DNA of 64,000 nucleotides from JBNKEI01 sp050288705 (GTDB lineage Bacteria > Myxococcota > Myxococcia > Myxococcales > UBA5297). The translations under genes and the position numbers were made by a program. The notes under the pieces are model-generated. The model did no database searches and was not told where the DNA came from. It worked only from the letters and a program-made list of their open reading frames with translations. Shown in pieces: positions 41,189 through 51,353 of the stretch (the stretch's first letter is position 1; every line of letters begins with the position of its first letter). The stretch lies in NCBI GenBank assembly GCA_050288705.1, contig JBNKEI010000122.1:58114-122113 (forward strand), given 5' to 3'.

Positions 41189-43873
41189 CTAAAGTGGCTC
41201 GTAATATCCAAAATCGCGAGAGTCGATTTTGCCGGGTTCTGGCGCCATTTCTTTTGGTTCAGAATCACGCACAAAGGGGGCAAGAACTGAACGTTGAGCA
41301 GAAGGACGAGCTAGTTTTCCAGTATCGGGATCGATTCTTGCCCAAACAATATCGGCGTCTTCGGGAACCGAAAATTCACTCTGAGGCCGGTCTGCCAAGG
41401 CGTTTTTCATGTAATCAACCCAGATAGGCAAAGAAGCTCTTCCTCCAGTTTCGAATTTACCTAACGGATGTTCGTATTTGTCATAACCTAGCCAAACGCT
41501 GGTTACTAAATCTCTAGTAAATCCAGTAAACCAGGTATCAAAACAATCGTTGGTGGTGCCAGTTTTCCCCGCTGCTGGTTTACCTAATTGCTGAGCGCCG
41601 ACGCCGGTTCCATAAAGTACTACTTCACGCAATAAGTGAGTAATCAGATAGGCGGTTTCCGGCTTCATTACTCGACGGGGCTTTTCCAAAAGCTTGGCAT
41701 ATCCGCCGATAATGCGCTCTTCCCAGGTAGCATATTCATCGTCAAAAGCAGTATGGTCTTCTAATGTCCTACCAAAGCGATCTTCCACTTTGCGCAGAAT
41801 AAATGGCTTGAACTGAGTGCCACCTTGGTTAATGGTAGCGTAGACGTTTACTAAGTCATTAATACGGACACAACTGCCGCCCAGCGCCATAGAAAGATCT
41901 TCGTTAATAGGAGTGGAGATTCCCAGTTGATGCGCCCAGGAGGCTGCTTGAGGAATGCCTAGCGCGTCTAAAGTCTTAATTGCTGGAATATTCATGGAAT
42001 TGATAAGAGCAGACCGTAACAAAACATCGCCCTTGAAATTGGAACCATAATTCTCGGGTTTCCAATTGCGATTACTGTCTCGAAAAACAACTGGAGAATC
42101 CACTAAGATATGATTCACGCTCCAACCTAGTTTTTCGATTGCTCCCGAGTAAATAATAGGTTTGAATGAGCTTCCGGGTTGTCGACATGCTTGCATTGCT
42201 CGATTGTATTCAGAAGCATCGAAATCGTAGCCACCAATCATGGCTACCAAGTATTTACGATGGGGATTTACTGAAATAATAGCACCTTGGAGGGTAGGTT
42301 CTTGCTCCAAGGTTAAATATGGGCCAGTTTCAGGAATCAATTTGGAAAAGCGATTTTCCTGTCCTTTTTTTAAAATAGCTTTTTCGACGCATTTCACTAC
42401 AATTACATCACCAGGACTTAGTGCTTTTTTTACATGGTTTATTAATGCACTCGGGTAATACTGTTCAGAATTAGGCTTTCTGGCCCAACGCATGCCGGTG
42501 ATGGGAAGTTTGCCTGCTTGTCCACCAATGTCTATCGTGGCGTAATTTTGGGTTGCATCAATAGATTTTACTATGCCTACATAATATTTTCCGGGCGTCA
42601 GCTTTTCTTTTCTTAAAACACTGGCAATTTTTTTTCGGAATTCAACTCTTTCTTTTTTAGTGGTCAGATGTCGCAAAGGGCCAGTATAACCTTGGCGTTT
42701 ATCAACTCGAATTAAACCATTTAACATTGCCGACTGAGCAGATTTTTGATTTTCTGAATTCATCGCCATATACACTTTTAGACCATCTTTCAATAACCTT
42801 TCGTTGCCATAGCGGTTTACCAAATCACGACGTACTTGTTCGGTGTAGAAAGGAGCGAATTCGCGAAAAACATCTTCCATGGGATAAGCATAAACTTTTT
42901 CATTTGTTGCAGCTTGCCACTCAGTGCGAGAAATCATGTTCTCTTCAAGCATCCGGTTTAATACATAATTTCGCCTGTTCCTAGCTGTTTTTGGTCTTGC
43001 ATAGGGCGAGAATCGGCTAGGAGCCTTCGGTAGGCCTGCTAACATAGCCATTTCGCCCAAAGTCAGGTTTTTAATATCTTTGCGAAAATAATTCTCCGCT
43101 GCTGACTGAATTCCGTAACTATGATGTCCCAAATAGACATTATTCAGATAAAGATAAAGAATCTGTTCTTTAGTTAATGCTTTTTCTAATCTAAACGCCA
43201 AAATCATTTCTCGAAATTTTCGGCGTAGAGTTTTTTGGGTGGCACGAGCGTGGGCCTGAGCGCGCAACTGGGCATGCACCTTAAGAGTTTCTGTCCGAAT
43301 GGCTTCGGGATCGTTTTCCAATCCTTGCGCTAGTAAGCGGTCACGAACCAGCAGGCGCAAGTCTTCTTCGCTTATTTTCGAAAGCTCGGTTGAAACCAAA
43401 AGTCCTTTCGCGGTTTGCTGAGTAAGAGAAGAGCCTCCCTGCACACGTCCTTGCAGTACATAGGTCTTGAAAACGGCGCGGAGAGTGCCAATGGGATCGA
43501 CTCCTGGATGGTCAAAAAACCTCTCGTCCTCGGCGGCAACAAAAGCTTGAATCAGCTTTTTGGGAATCTGCTGGTAAGGAATAACTTTTCGTCGCTCGTC
43601 ATAGAACTCGGCTCCTAATACCCGATCGGCGGTCCAGATTTCGCTGGTGATAGGTGGCAGATATTCTTCGATAGTTGGAAGCTTTGGCAGATCTGGCGCG
43701 TATTTCCAGTAGGCGATGACTAATACGAGCGCGGCGATTACTATCCCCGAGGCGGTAAATAGCATACCGGCTAGTGCCAATTTGCCAAGAAAGCTTCTTG
43801 GCGAAGGAACCCGTAACACTAAGCGTGTTATGGGGCGCTCCACATTTTTTGTAGAATTACCTTCATCCATCAA
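41189..43873 (-). CDS. mrcA: Penicillin-binding protein 1A (bifunctional transglycosylase/transpeptidase)
   Basis: 894-residue class A PBP that polymerises and cross-links peptidoglycan. An N-terminal membrane anchor (LGKLALAGMLFTASGIVI) is followed by the GT51 domain with AAEDERFFDHPGVDPIGTLR and QGGSSLTQQTAKGLL, an OB-like insert (VGIVKSIDATQNYATIDIGG) that is typical of PBP1A, and the transpeptidase domain with SxxK in PGSSFKPIIYSGAI, SxN in INSMNIPA and KTG in AAGKTGTTNDCFDTWFTGF. All catalytic motifs are intact. It lies between the chemoreceptor and purF, all on the minus strand. Confidence 0.95.
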   Translation of the reverse strand: MMDEGNSTKNVERPITRLVLRVPSPRSFLGKLALAGMLFTASGIVIAALVLVIAYWKYAPDLPKLPTIEEYLPPITSEIWTADRVLGAEFYDERRKVIPYQQIPKKLIQAFVAAEDERFFDHPGVDPIGTLRAVFKTYVLQGRVQGGSSLTQQTAKGLLVSTELSKISEEDLRLLVRDRLLAQGLENDPEAIRTETLKVHAQLRAQAHARATQKTLRRKFREMILAFRLEKALTKEQILYLYLNNVYLGHHSYGIQSAAENYFRKDIKNLTLGEMAMLAGLPKAPSRFSPYARPKTARNRRNYVLNRMLEENMISRTEWQAATNEKVYAYPMEDVFREFAPFYTEQVRRDLVNRYGNERLLKDGLKVYMAMNSENQKSAQSAMLNGLIRVDKRQGYTGPLRHLTTKKERVEFRKKIASVLRKEKLTPGKYYVGIVKSIDATQNYATIDIGGQAGKLPITGMRWARKPNSEQYYPSALINHVKKALSPGDVIVVKCVEKAILKKGQENRFSKLIPETGPYLTLEQEPTLQGAIISVNPHRKYLVAMIGGYDFDASEYNRAMQACRQPGSSFKPIIYSGAIEKLGWSVNHILVDSPVVFRDSNRNWKPENYGSNFKGDVLLRSALINSMNIPAIKTLDALGIPQAASWAHQLGISTPINEDLSMALGGSCVRINDLVNVYATINQGGTQFKPFILRKVEDRFGRTLEDHTAFDDEYATWEERIIGGYAKLLEKPRRVMKPETAYLITHLLREVVLYGTGVGAQQLGKPAAGKTGTTNDCFDTWFTGFTRDLVTSVWLGYDKYEHPLGKFETGGRASLPIWVDYMKNALADRPQSEFSVPEDADIVWARIDPDTGKLARPSAQRSVLAPFVRDSEPKEMAPEPGKIDSRDFGYYEPL

Positions 43874-43936
43874 CGAACCTGCCCCCTAGCTTCTAAATGC
43901 TCTTAATACTCGATTGCCGGTTTTATCTCGTTTCCG

Positions 43937-45316
43937 TCAGGATTCTGGTGAAGAAGTTTGCGGAAACTCGATAGGGTAGTTCCCGGAAAAGCAAGCGTCG
44001 CACCAGGTTCCTTTTTCGCCAATTGCCGCAGCAAGTTGCTGAGTAGAGATATATCCTAATGAGTCGGCAGTGATGTAACGCATAGTTTCCTCGATACTGT
44101 GAGAAGCAGCGATAAGTTCCTGACGAGTGGGCGTATCAATTCCGTAAAAGCAGGGCCAGGCAGTAGGTGGACTAGAAATGCGCATGTGTATTTCTCGAGC
44201 GCCAGCACTGCGTATCATCTTAATAATCTTGCGAGAAGTGGTGCCTCGAACGATGGAATCATCCACCACTACCACCCTTTTGCCTCGGAGCGCTGAAGAT
44301 ACCGCCGAAAGTTTTAGCTTTACTCCAAAGTGTCGAATCGACTGACGCGGTTCAATAAAAGTCCGACCTACATAATGGCTGCGAATTAGGCCCAAATCGA
44401 AATGTAAGCCCGCTTGTTCTGCAAATCCGATAGCCGCAGGTGTTCCGCTATCGGGTACGGGAATTACCAAATCAGCTTCCACTGGATGAGATATGGCCAG
44501 CTCTCGTCCTAGCTGCTTGCGCACCTCGTAGACGCTTTTGCCGAAATGTATGGAATCGGGCCGAGCAAAATAGATTAACTCAAAAATGCACCTTGCTTTG
44601 GGGAAAGAGTCAAATGGCTTGGTTGATCGTAAGCCCTCTTCCTGAATAATCACCATTTCTCCTGGCTCAATCTCTCGAATATAGCGGGCGCCAATAAGAT
44701 CGAGAGCACAGGTTTCCGAGGCAAGCACATATCCATGGCCGATACGACCCAACACCAAAGGACGCATGCCTAAAGGGTCACGCACCCCAATGAGAGAGTG
44801 CTCAGTTAGAAACAAAAGGCTGTAGGCTCCGTAAACACGCCGTAATGATTGGGCGATTCGGGAAGGAATGGAGTGTTCATGGGAGCGGGCAACCAGGTGA
44901 ATAATCGCCTCCGTATCGGAAGAAGACTGGAAAATAGCTCCCTGAGACTCAAGCTCGGCACGAAGACTGGCGGCATTAACTAGGTTTCCATTGTGAGCAA
45001 CGGCTAGGTTTCCTCCAGACCAGCGAGCAACCAGCGGTTGAATATTACTGGCATGGCTACCGCCAGAAGTAGAGTAACGAACGTGACCAATGGCTGAACA
45101 ACCTACTAACTGGGAGAGCACTTGGGAATCAAAACTATCGGAAACCAATCCTGGGCGACGATGATCGTGCAAAGTTGTGCCATTAGAAACCGCTATCCCA
45201 GCGCTTTCCTGGCCGCGATGCTGCAAGGCGTGCAGTCCTAGGTAGGCGAGATTGGCAGCTTCGGGGTGGCCAAAAATCCCGAAAACTCCACAGTGTTCCC
45301 GAAGCTTGTCATACAT
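43937..45316 (-). CDS. purF: Amidophosphoribosyltransferase
   Basis: First committed enzyme of purine synthesis, 459 residues from the ATG at 45316, chosen because AAAGG lies six bases upstream. The catalytic Cys is exposed after removal of a short propeptide (MYDKLREHCGVFGIFGH). Glutaminase motifs LQHRGQESAGIAV and HVRYSTSGGSHASNIQPL are followed by the phosphoribosyltransferase loop KRVVVVDDSIVRGTTSRKII. The cysteines CIFELIYFARP, WPCFYGIDTP and WCDAC match the four ligands of the Bacillus-type 4Fe-4S cluster, so this is the oxygen-sensitive, processed form. Divergent from the GH43 gene. Confidence 0.95.
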   Translation of the reverse strand: MYDKLREHCGVFGIFGHPEAANLAYLGLHALQHRGQESAGIAVSNGTTLHDHRRPGLVSDSFDSQVLSQLVGCSAIGHVRYSTSGGSHASNIQPLVARWSGGNLAVAHNGNLVNAASLRAELESQGAIFQSSSDTEAIIHLVARSHEHSIPSRIAQSLRRVYGAYSLLFLTEHSLIGVRDPLGMRPLVLGRIGHGYVLASETCALDLIGARYIREIEPGEMVIIQEEGLRSTKPFDSFPKARCIFELIYFARPDSIHFGKSVYEVRKQLGRELAISHPVEADLVIPVPDSGTPAAIGFAEQAGLHFDLGLIRSHYVGRTFIEPRQSIRHFGVKLKLSAVSSALRGKRVVVVDDSIVRGTTSRKIIKMIRSAGAREIHMRISSPPTAWPCFYGIDTPTRQELIAASHSIEETMRYITADSLGYISTQQLAAAIGEKGTWCDACFSGNYPIEFPQTSSPES

Positions 45317-45444
45317 AAGCATCCTTTCGAATGGTAAGGGCGAGTATTATAAAGCGGTCTTTCTTAAGAAGGGAGCCAATTTCGAGGCTCGCGGTAACGG
45401 TCGGGAACTTGTTGAGACTGTGCAATCTGGTGTATTCCTGGCTT

Positions 45445-47393
45445 GTGAGCGAGCAAAATAGACATTTTGGGTCGAAATTTTATCTTAAGTTCTTTCTTAT
45501 GTCGCTCCTTTCGTCATTTGCATGCTCTGATCCTTCAAAAACTCCTGATAAAACGCCGAATGGCGATTCTACGTCCGAGCCGGGCTTCGTGATTAGCGAC
45601 GTTTCTAACAAATATGTGGTGGAGAGAGGGTCCCCAGTAACGCTGACTGTTGCGCTATCAACGGCTCCTACCAATGACCTGGTCGTTGAGGTAACAAGCA
45701 GCGATATCACTGAGGCATTGGTGAGCCCATCCATGCTTACTTTTACTGCCGCAAACTGGAATTTGCCTCAAACGGTTAACGTAAATCCGGTTGACGACTG
45801 GGAGGTCGACGAACGCAAGCTGTGAAAGTGCTATTGAACGTAGCGACGGGTTCTGATGCAGCATACTCGGCGCTGGGGAGCATTACTGCGGCTGAGCTGT
45901 TCAATGAAGACGACGATATCGGAAGTGGATACAATCTCCGAACAACGCTTAATGCAGAGGGGGTTCCGTTCTATCTAGCCCACTCGTTTTATCACGCGAT
46001 GATTACTTTTCTCTCCGATCGGACCGATTACCAAAAACCCGGGGATTTTGAGTGGCGTATTGTTCCGGGGCTCGCTAATCCAAATGACCCTTCTCTGGTA
46101 TCGCTTATCTCTCCAAGTTTCCCTGGTAGGTATCTTCGCATTGACAGCAACGACTCGAATCGATATCCCAATAAAGGTGAGGCTTCGAATTATAATACCG
46201 AAGCGTTTTTGACTCCCGAAAATGAACGCAATCATCTAGGGTGGTTGGATGAGTACAAGGACACCGATACGTTCAAAAAAGATGCTACATTTCGGATTGT
46301 ACCTGCACGTAACGGCGATTTAACCATGGTATCTTTTCAATGGTACCAAAACTCGCTGCGTTACCTGGGGCACAAAAACTTCCAGATTCACGCGCTGGTT
46401 CTTGACGGGAGCAAAGAGCAGAACGCTTCGGCTTCATTTGCTCTCGAACCTCTAGGTTTTCTCGTTGCTACACGCGCCGATCCGCACATCTTGTATCACT
46501 CTGATGGTTACTACTACCTGACTGCAACCGTGCCGGAGTACGATCGTATTGAAATCCGCCGTGCCGCGACCTTGCGTGGCCTGGCTGCTGCTGAGCCGAA
46601 AGTTATATGGAAAAAGCACACAACAGGGGAAATGGGGGCGCATATTTGGGCGCCCGAGCTTCATCATATTAACGGTAAGTGGTATGTTTACTTCGCAGCA
46701 GGAAGCGCCCAGGATGTCTGGAAAATCCGAATGTATGTGCTGGAAAGCTCCTCTGCTAACCCCTTGGATGGTTCATGGATCGAAAAAGGCAAGATTCAGA
46801 CACCTTGGGAAAGTTTTTCACTTGATGCAACGACCTTTGAGCACCAGGGAACGCGCTATTTGATCTGGGCGCAAAGCGATCCATCCTTGTCCAACAATAG
46901 TTGCCTCTTTATAGCAGCCATGTCCAATCCCTGGACAATCGAGGGAACCCCCGTGCGTATTGCCATGCCGGAATACCAGTGGGAAAAAGAGGGATACTCG
47001 GTTAACGAGGGTCCCGCAGTATTGATTCGCAATGGAAGGGTGTTCGTTAGCTATTCTGCAAGCGCAACAGATGAACGATATGCCATTGGGCTTTTGACTG
47101 CAGATGCAACGGCAAATCTTCTTGATGCTTCGTCGTGGACCAAAAATGCCACGCCTGTTTTCTCTTCTACCAACACGCTGTTTGGTCCGGGGCACAACTC
47201 GTTCACCACATCGAAAGACGGATCAATAGACATATTGGTGTATCACGCACGAAATTATACTGGTCTTGTCGGTAGTGATGCGCTGGAAGACCGTAATCGG
47301 CACACACGGGTGCAGCGGCTCAACTGGAACGAGGATGGCACTCCGAATTTTGGAGAACCGCTTGTCAATGGATTTGAGACGATTAGGGAGTGA
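45445..47393 (+). pseudogene. GH43-like lipoprotein gene with a single-base frameshift
   Basis: The first frame (GTG about 45445, or ATG 45499) gives a lipoprotein signal (lipobox SSFACS) and a Calx-beta-like beta domain (VVERGSPVTLTVALS). It stops at 45823, whereas the next frame from 45822 continues the domain and runs to 47393. One missing base near 45808 explains this: adding a G in GACGAACG would read VDGTQAVKVLL across the join. The second part has a CBM42-like module (SGYNLRTTLNAEGVPFYLAH; FPGRYLRIDSNDSNRYP) and a GH43-type five-bladed propeller (ADPHILYHSDGYYYLTATVP; GAHIWAPELHHINGKWYVYF; GPGHNSFTTSKDG). GH43 enzymes cleave arabinan or xylan. The stop overlaps the ceramidase-like gene. 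Confidence 0.75.
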
Positions 47394-48745
47394 ATAGAAA
47401 AGCCTTGAAGTTAGGAAGCACAAAGAATAGAAAAATACGGACTAAGTCTCATAAAACGGTGCGTGTTACTGGGGTTATTCTCGCCATTGCAACCATTTTT
47501 GCGGTTTTTGCGGGTACTGTTGATTTACGCTCTTCCTCCCCTTCGCTGCCTCCCAAAGTCGTTTCGTTAGTAGAACTCCAAGGAGAGCTGCAGGTCGGAG
47601 CGGCTAAGGCCGACTTAGTTCCACCTATGCCAGTAACGGTAGCGGGGTATGTCTTGCCCCGTCCAGAAGCAAATTCAGCGGGCCCTCTTTTTGCGCGAGC
47701 TATAGTGATTACTGACGGCCAGAAAGCAGTGGGAATAGCATCAGCGGAAGTTCTATTTGTACCGTCAGTCCTGGTTCAACAGGTGAAGGAAAAAGCTAAA
47801 GGGTTAGGAATTGATGAAGTTATTGTTACTGCTACCCATACCCATAGCTCTTTTGGGGGGTACGAACGGCATCCTTTTGCTCAGTGGGCGGCAACTGGCT
47901 GGTATGATCAAACCCTTGCCGAGCACCTGGTGAGCAAAATAGTGTCCGCTCTTTCTCAGGCGTATGCAGCCAAACGGCCAGCAACAATTAGCGTAGGGCA
48001 AGTATCGGTTTCCGGAGTTTCCAGGAATCGTAATGACTCTCAGGGAAGCGCTGACGAAACCATGACCATGGTTCTGGTGAAAGAGAAACAGGATAAGACA
48101 GTAGCTCGTTTGTTAGTGTTTGGAGCGCACCCGACGTTGGTGCATCGAAAAGGCAATCGCCTAGATGGTGACTGGCCTGGCCGAGCCATGGAAAAGCTAG
48201 AAAGTGGGGGAGGGGTGGCAATGCTAATGCAGGGGGCGGTAGGCGATGTTTCCGCTCAAGCGCCAGCGGGAATTGAATCGCCGCCCGATTGGGTAGGACA
48301 ACGAGTAGCTGAGAGTTTTCGCAAAGCCGAAACGCTGTTGACGCCAATTACCGAGGTGGGGGTGATTGAGGTAGGGGTTACTCTTCCGGCGGCAGAAGTT
48401 GGCACCGCAGTTCCTCCGATGTTGCGAACACTATCCTCCAACTTTTTGGATTTATTTCGGCAAGACAGTGCGAGCTTGGAAGTTTTGAACCTCGGAAAAT
48501 ACCGTTTTTTATTTAGTCCTGCCGAGTCCACTGTCGCGGCAGCCAAAGAGCTCCAGGCTCGACTATTTTCTTCTGGTCGGTCAACAGTGGTTGGTTTGGC
48601 ACAGGGATATGTAGGATACTTGGAAACTTCCGAAAACATGCAAAACGGAAAAGGCGAAACCAAACGTACTCTCTGGGGGAAGGAATTATTCCCCCGGATG
48701 GAAGCGGGATTTGAGGCGGGAATAAAGGCGCTAGAAAAGCAGTAG
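47390..48745 (+). CDS. Neutral/alkaline ceramidase-like protein
   Basis: 451 residues starting with GTG at 47390, overlapping the GH43 stop. A basic N terminus and one membrane helix (about residues 26-45) place it in or outside the inner membrane. The body belongs to the neutral/alkaline non-lysosomal ceramidase N-terminal family: VGAAKADLVPPMPVTVAGYV, SAEVLFVPSVLVQQV and the zinc-site VTATHTHSSFGGY; AHPTLVHRKGNRLDGDWPG supplies further ligands. Homologues hydrolyse ceramides or are uncharacterised enzymes of related fold. It lacks the long C-terminal domain of true ceramidases, so the substrate is open. Confidence 0.78.
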   Translation: MNRKALKLGSTKNRKIRTKSHKTVRVTGVILAIATIFAVFAGTVDLRSSSPSLPPKVVSLVELQGELQVGAAKADLVPPMPVTVAGYVLPRPEANSAGPLFARAIVITDGQKAVGIASAEVLFVPSVLVQQVKEKAKGLGIDEVIVTATHTHSSFGGYERHPFAQWAATGWYDQTLAEHLVSKIVSALSQAYAAKRPATISVGQVSVSGVSRNRNDSQGSADETMTMVLVKEKQDKTVARLLVFGAHPTLVHRKGNRLDGDWPGRAMEKLESGGGVAMLMQGAVGDVSAQAPAGIESPPDWVGQRVAESFRKAETLLTPITEVGVIEVGVTLPAAEVGTAVPPMLRTLSSNFLDLFRQDSASLEVLNLGKYRFLFSPAESTVAAAKELQARLFSSGRSTVVGLAQGYVGYLETSENMQNGKGETKRTLWGKELFPRMEAGFEAGIKALEKQ

Positions 48746-48748
48746 TGC

Positions 48749-50560
48749 CTAGCGGTTCTGGCATCCTCTGGTAAGGGTATATTCATAGGTCCCTAACTCG
48801 TCACGCCAATATTCTCCCTCAAAAGGCCAATACACGCGTTCATCAGGGACTGCCACTGAATACTTATAGGCTTTGAGCTTTTGCTTTGTGCCTTTAGCAA
48901 TAAGCTGATCTTCCAAGAACTTTTTTTCTTGCGTGGTAGTTTCAAAACGTATTCGCAAAGCATTTCCTAACAGCTCGCGCAGCTGGCCTATTTCAAACTC
49001 TAATTTGGCTTTAGCCAATATTCCCGCACGGGCGGTTAGCGCCGATCGCTCTTCCTTTAGCTCGCTTAAAATAGCTTTTGCCAACTCGGAATAGCGAAAT
49101 ACATCACGTTTTTCGGTGATGGAATCCATTTCTTGCTCTAATTCAAGAATAGATTGATTGACTAACTTAAAATCAGTGTCGGTAAGGGCAAGTTTAAGAA
49201 TACGCTCTAAATGCCTGTCTAATCGTTTTCTATCGTTTTTATTACTTTTTTGAATCTCTTCAAGAATAGCGTAGTATTGTTTCGGCTCCATGTTTTTACT
49301 GGTGATTTTTTGTAACTCGTCATGCACAGGCATATAAATTTTTTCAAATTCTTCCAGGATGGAACGCGCTTCGCGATAGCGACAGTTTTCGTAATAGATA
49401 ACTGCTTTTAAAATTAGAGTTTCTGGAAAGTATTCATCTCGAAAGAAAGGAGAAGACAAAGTAATCAAATTTCCAAGTGCTCTTTCATAGCTGCCAATGC
49501 GAAAATGAGCCCAGCTTGCTTCAAAAAGCGCTTCTAGCCACTGGTCAGAGCCTGGTTTTACTTTGTCATAGTAGAATATGGCATTTCTATTTTGCCTATG
49601 CCCATAGTGAATGCGTGCCAATTGCATAAAAGCAAGCTCTCGAACTGGGATATCAGAGTCAGGATTAGATCGGGGGTTATTAAAACGAACTACTTCCCGG
49701 AAAGAGTTCAAACTGGATTCGAAATCATTCTCCATAAACTGGATGGAGCCTTGCAGGTATTTGGCCTGAGAATAGAATGGGTCATTTCTGGCAACTGACC
49801 AAACAATTTGCTTCGCCTCGGCTAGACTTTTTTTAGCCTCTTCCGGCTGTCCGGCATCCTCTAAAGCTTTACCCCTATAGAAGTGATAGCGCGCCAAAAG
49901 ATAGCGGAATTCGGAACGAAATCGCCTAGGGAACTCTTGCTGCGACCATTTAGCCACTTCATCGAGAACGATTTGCTCGTTTACGGTTTTGTGGGCAATA
50001 AAAAATAACCATTCCAGACCACTCTTAAAAAAACGGCTACTAGGTCCTTTGGCCAAAATGATTTTGAATCGATTAAGCGAAGAGTGATACATTTTCATGC
50101 GATACAGTGTCTTGGCTAAAAAATACTGAGCTTCTTCATGAAGCCCCGCCATTCGGGAATCTTTCAAGATCTCATGAAAAGCTATTGCCGCCGTTTGGTA
50201 GTTCTCATCATTAAACACCTTGATAGCAGCTTCTAGTCGCTGACGTTCAGCGCTTTTTCCAGAAACGTCAACCGCATCAAATGTCATTACTGGTGCTGAC
50301 TTTTCTTTTTCTGGAGAAGCCGGTGCTCGTGAGGAACCACCCGAAGGAGTCTTACGTTTCCGACGTGTAGGCTGTTTTTTGTTTTCTGGTGTGTTCTTGT
50401 CTTTGTCTTTAGGTGGAGATTCATCAGATAAATCAAGTCCTTCGAATGAAAGCTGACTCTCAACAGAACTCACCAAATACGGCTGCAAGGGAGTTGCTGA
50501 GGCGCGGTTGGTGGGAAAAAGTAGGCCAAAACCTAGACTGGCAAGAACAAATATGCGCAT
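48749..50560 (-). CDS. Exported TPR protein of a Glt-like envelope cluster
   Basis: 603 residues with a signal peptide (MRIFVLASLGFGLLFPTNRA), then the motif FEGLDLSDE, a Lys/Pro-rich linker, and from about residue 110 many TPR units (AAIAFHEILKDSRMAGLHEE; QAKYLQGSIQFMENDFESSL; WAHFRIGSYERALGNLITLS). The C-terminal third is coiled coil, ending in an about 40-residue globular end. It lies 3 bp downstream of a barrel-protein gene. TPR periplasmic proteins beside two such barrels recall the GltC/GltE-GltB-GltA gliding-motility set of myxobacteria; this is an analogy of order and type, and sequence identity has not been tested. Confidence 0.7.
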   Translation of the reverse strand: MRIFVLASLGFGLLFPTNRASATPLQPYLVSSVESQLSFEGLDLSDESPPKDKDKNTPENKKQPTRRKRKTPSGGSSRAPASPEKEKSAPVMTFDAVDVSGKSAERQRLEAAIKVFNDENYQTAAIAFHEILKDSRMAGLHEEAQYFLAKTLYRMKMYHSSLNRFKIILAKGPSSRFFKSGLEWLFFIAHKTVNEQIVLDEVAKWSQQEFPRRFRSEFRYLLARYHFYRGKALEDAGQPEEAKKSLAEAKQIVWSVARNDPFYSQAKYLQGSIQFMENDFESSLNSFREVVRFNNPRSNPDSDIPVRELAFMQLARIHYGHRQNRNAIFYYDKVKPGSDQWLEALFEASWAHFRIGSYERALGNLITLSSPFFRDEYFPETLILKAVIYYENCRYREARSILEEFEKIYMPVHDELQKITSKNMEPKQYYAILEEIQKSNKNDRKRLDRHLERILKLALTDTDFKLVNQSILELEQEMDSITEKRDVFRYSELAKAILSELKEERSALTARAGILAKAKLEFEIGQLRELLGNALRIRFETTTQEKKFLEDQLIAKGTKQKLKAYKYSVAVPDERVYWPFEGEYWRDELGTYEYTLTRGCQNR

Positions 50561-50563
50561 GAA

Positions 50564-51310
50564 CTACTCCTTCGGACCGTTACCTAGGAAAAATGAAACT
50601 CCAATTTCGAACAGGAACTGGTTTTCCACTTTAGTATTGGAGTTCTCAATAGGCACGTTAGCTAGGTAAATATAGTCTCGTACGTCCAGTCGCAATACAA
50701 TGTTGGGTGAGAGAAAAAAGCGCTGAACTAACCCCACATTTCCACCCGGCGTCAAGAAGCTTTTGAACTCTTGCTTTTCTAATATCTTATATTGAACTAT
50801 GTTAACTCCTAAAAGAATGGCGGCATCGAAATGGAGGACTTTTTCTGCCAAAACATTCAATTTTCCGTAGATGGGAGCCCAAGCAACGTCAATACCGCCC
50901 AAAAGTGAAATGCGTCCTGGAACTGCTTGAAGTTGATCCAGGGAGGGTTCTTCGCATCCTTGAGAGTCGCACCTGCTTAATCCGCCGCGAGGAGTATTAA
51001 AAAGGTAAGTTCCATGAGCGCCGACCGAAAAGCTTTCGGTCAAATGGTAAGAAAACTTCAGTCCCACGCTGTATTTTTGGAAAAACGCGTCATAAACACT
51101 AATACCCAGCGAAGGGGTCAGTTCAAAGTGTTTTGATTTTTGAAAAAGACTTCCCGAAACCGGGGCAATCCTGTCTTCCAAAGTAGGTCGGATGATTGCG
51201 GATTTTTTGTCTAATTCGGCTTCGCTTTTCTCCGTTTGAGCAGCGGCAACCCGCATAAGAAAAGCTGAGCTCAGTACTAGTAGTATCGGTATTTGGTGGA
51301 CACGAATCAT
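50564..51310 (-). CDS. Outer-membrane beta-barrel protein (myxobacterial type)
   Basis: 248 residues from the ATG at 51310, which gives a clear signal peptide (PILLVLSSAFLMRVAAAQ) and has AAAGG upstream. The mature part alternates short amphipathic strands; KSKHFELTPSLGISVYDAFF followed by KYSVGLKFSYHLTESFSVGA matches the conserved N-terminal hairpin of the 'OMP_myx_plus' barrels, and the last strand ends FEIGVSFFLG. Two cysteines (CDSQGC) may form a loop disulfide. Its paralogue is encoded just upstream. Likely an outer-membrane channel or scaffold of an envelope-spanning complex. Confidence 0.72.
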   Translation of the reverse strand: MIRVHQIPILLVLSSAFLMRVAAAQTEKSEAELDKKSAIIRPTLEDRIAPVSGSLFQKSKHFELTPSLGISVYDAFFQKYSVGLKFSYHLTESFSVGAHGTYLFNTPRGGLSRCDSQGCEEPSLDQLQAVPGRISLLGGIDVAWAPIYGKLNVLAEKVLHFDAAILLGVNIVQYKILEKQEFKSFLTPGGNVGLVQRFFLSPNIVLRLDVRDYIYLANVPIENSNTKVENQFLFEIGVSFFLGNGPKE

Positions 51311-51353
51311 AGACCGGAAAACCTTTCGAATTGCGAAAGTGAAAAAGACCAGC

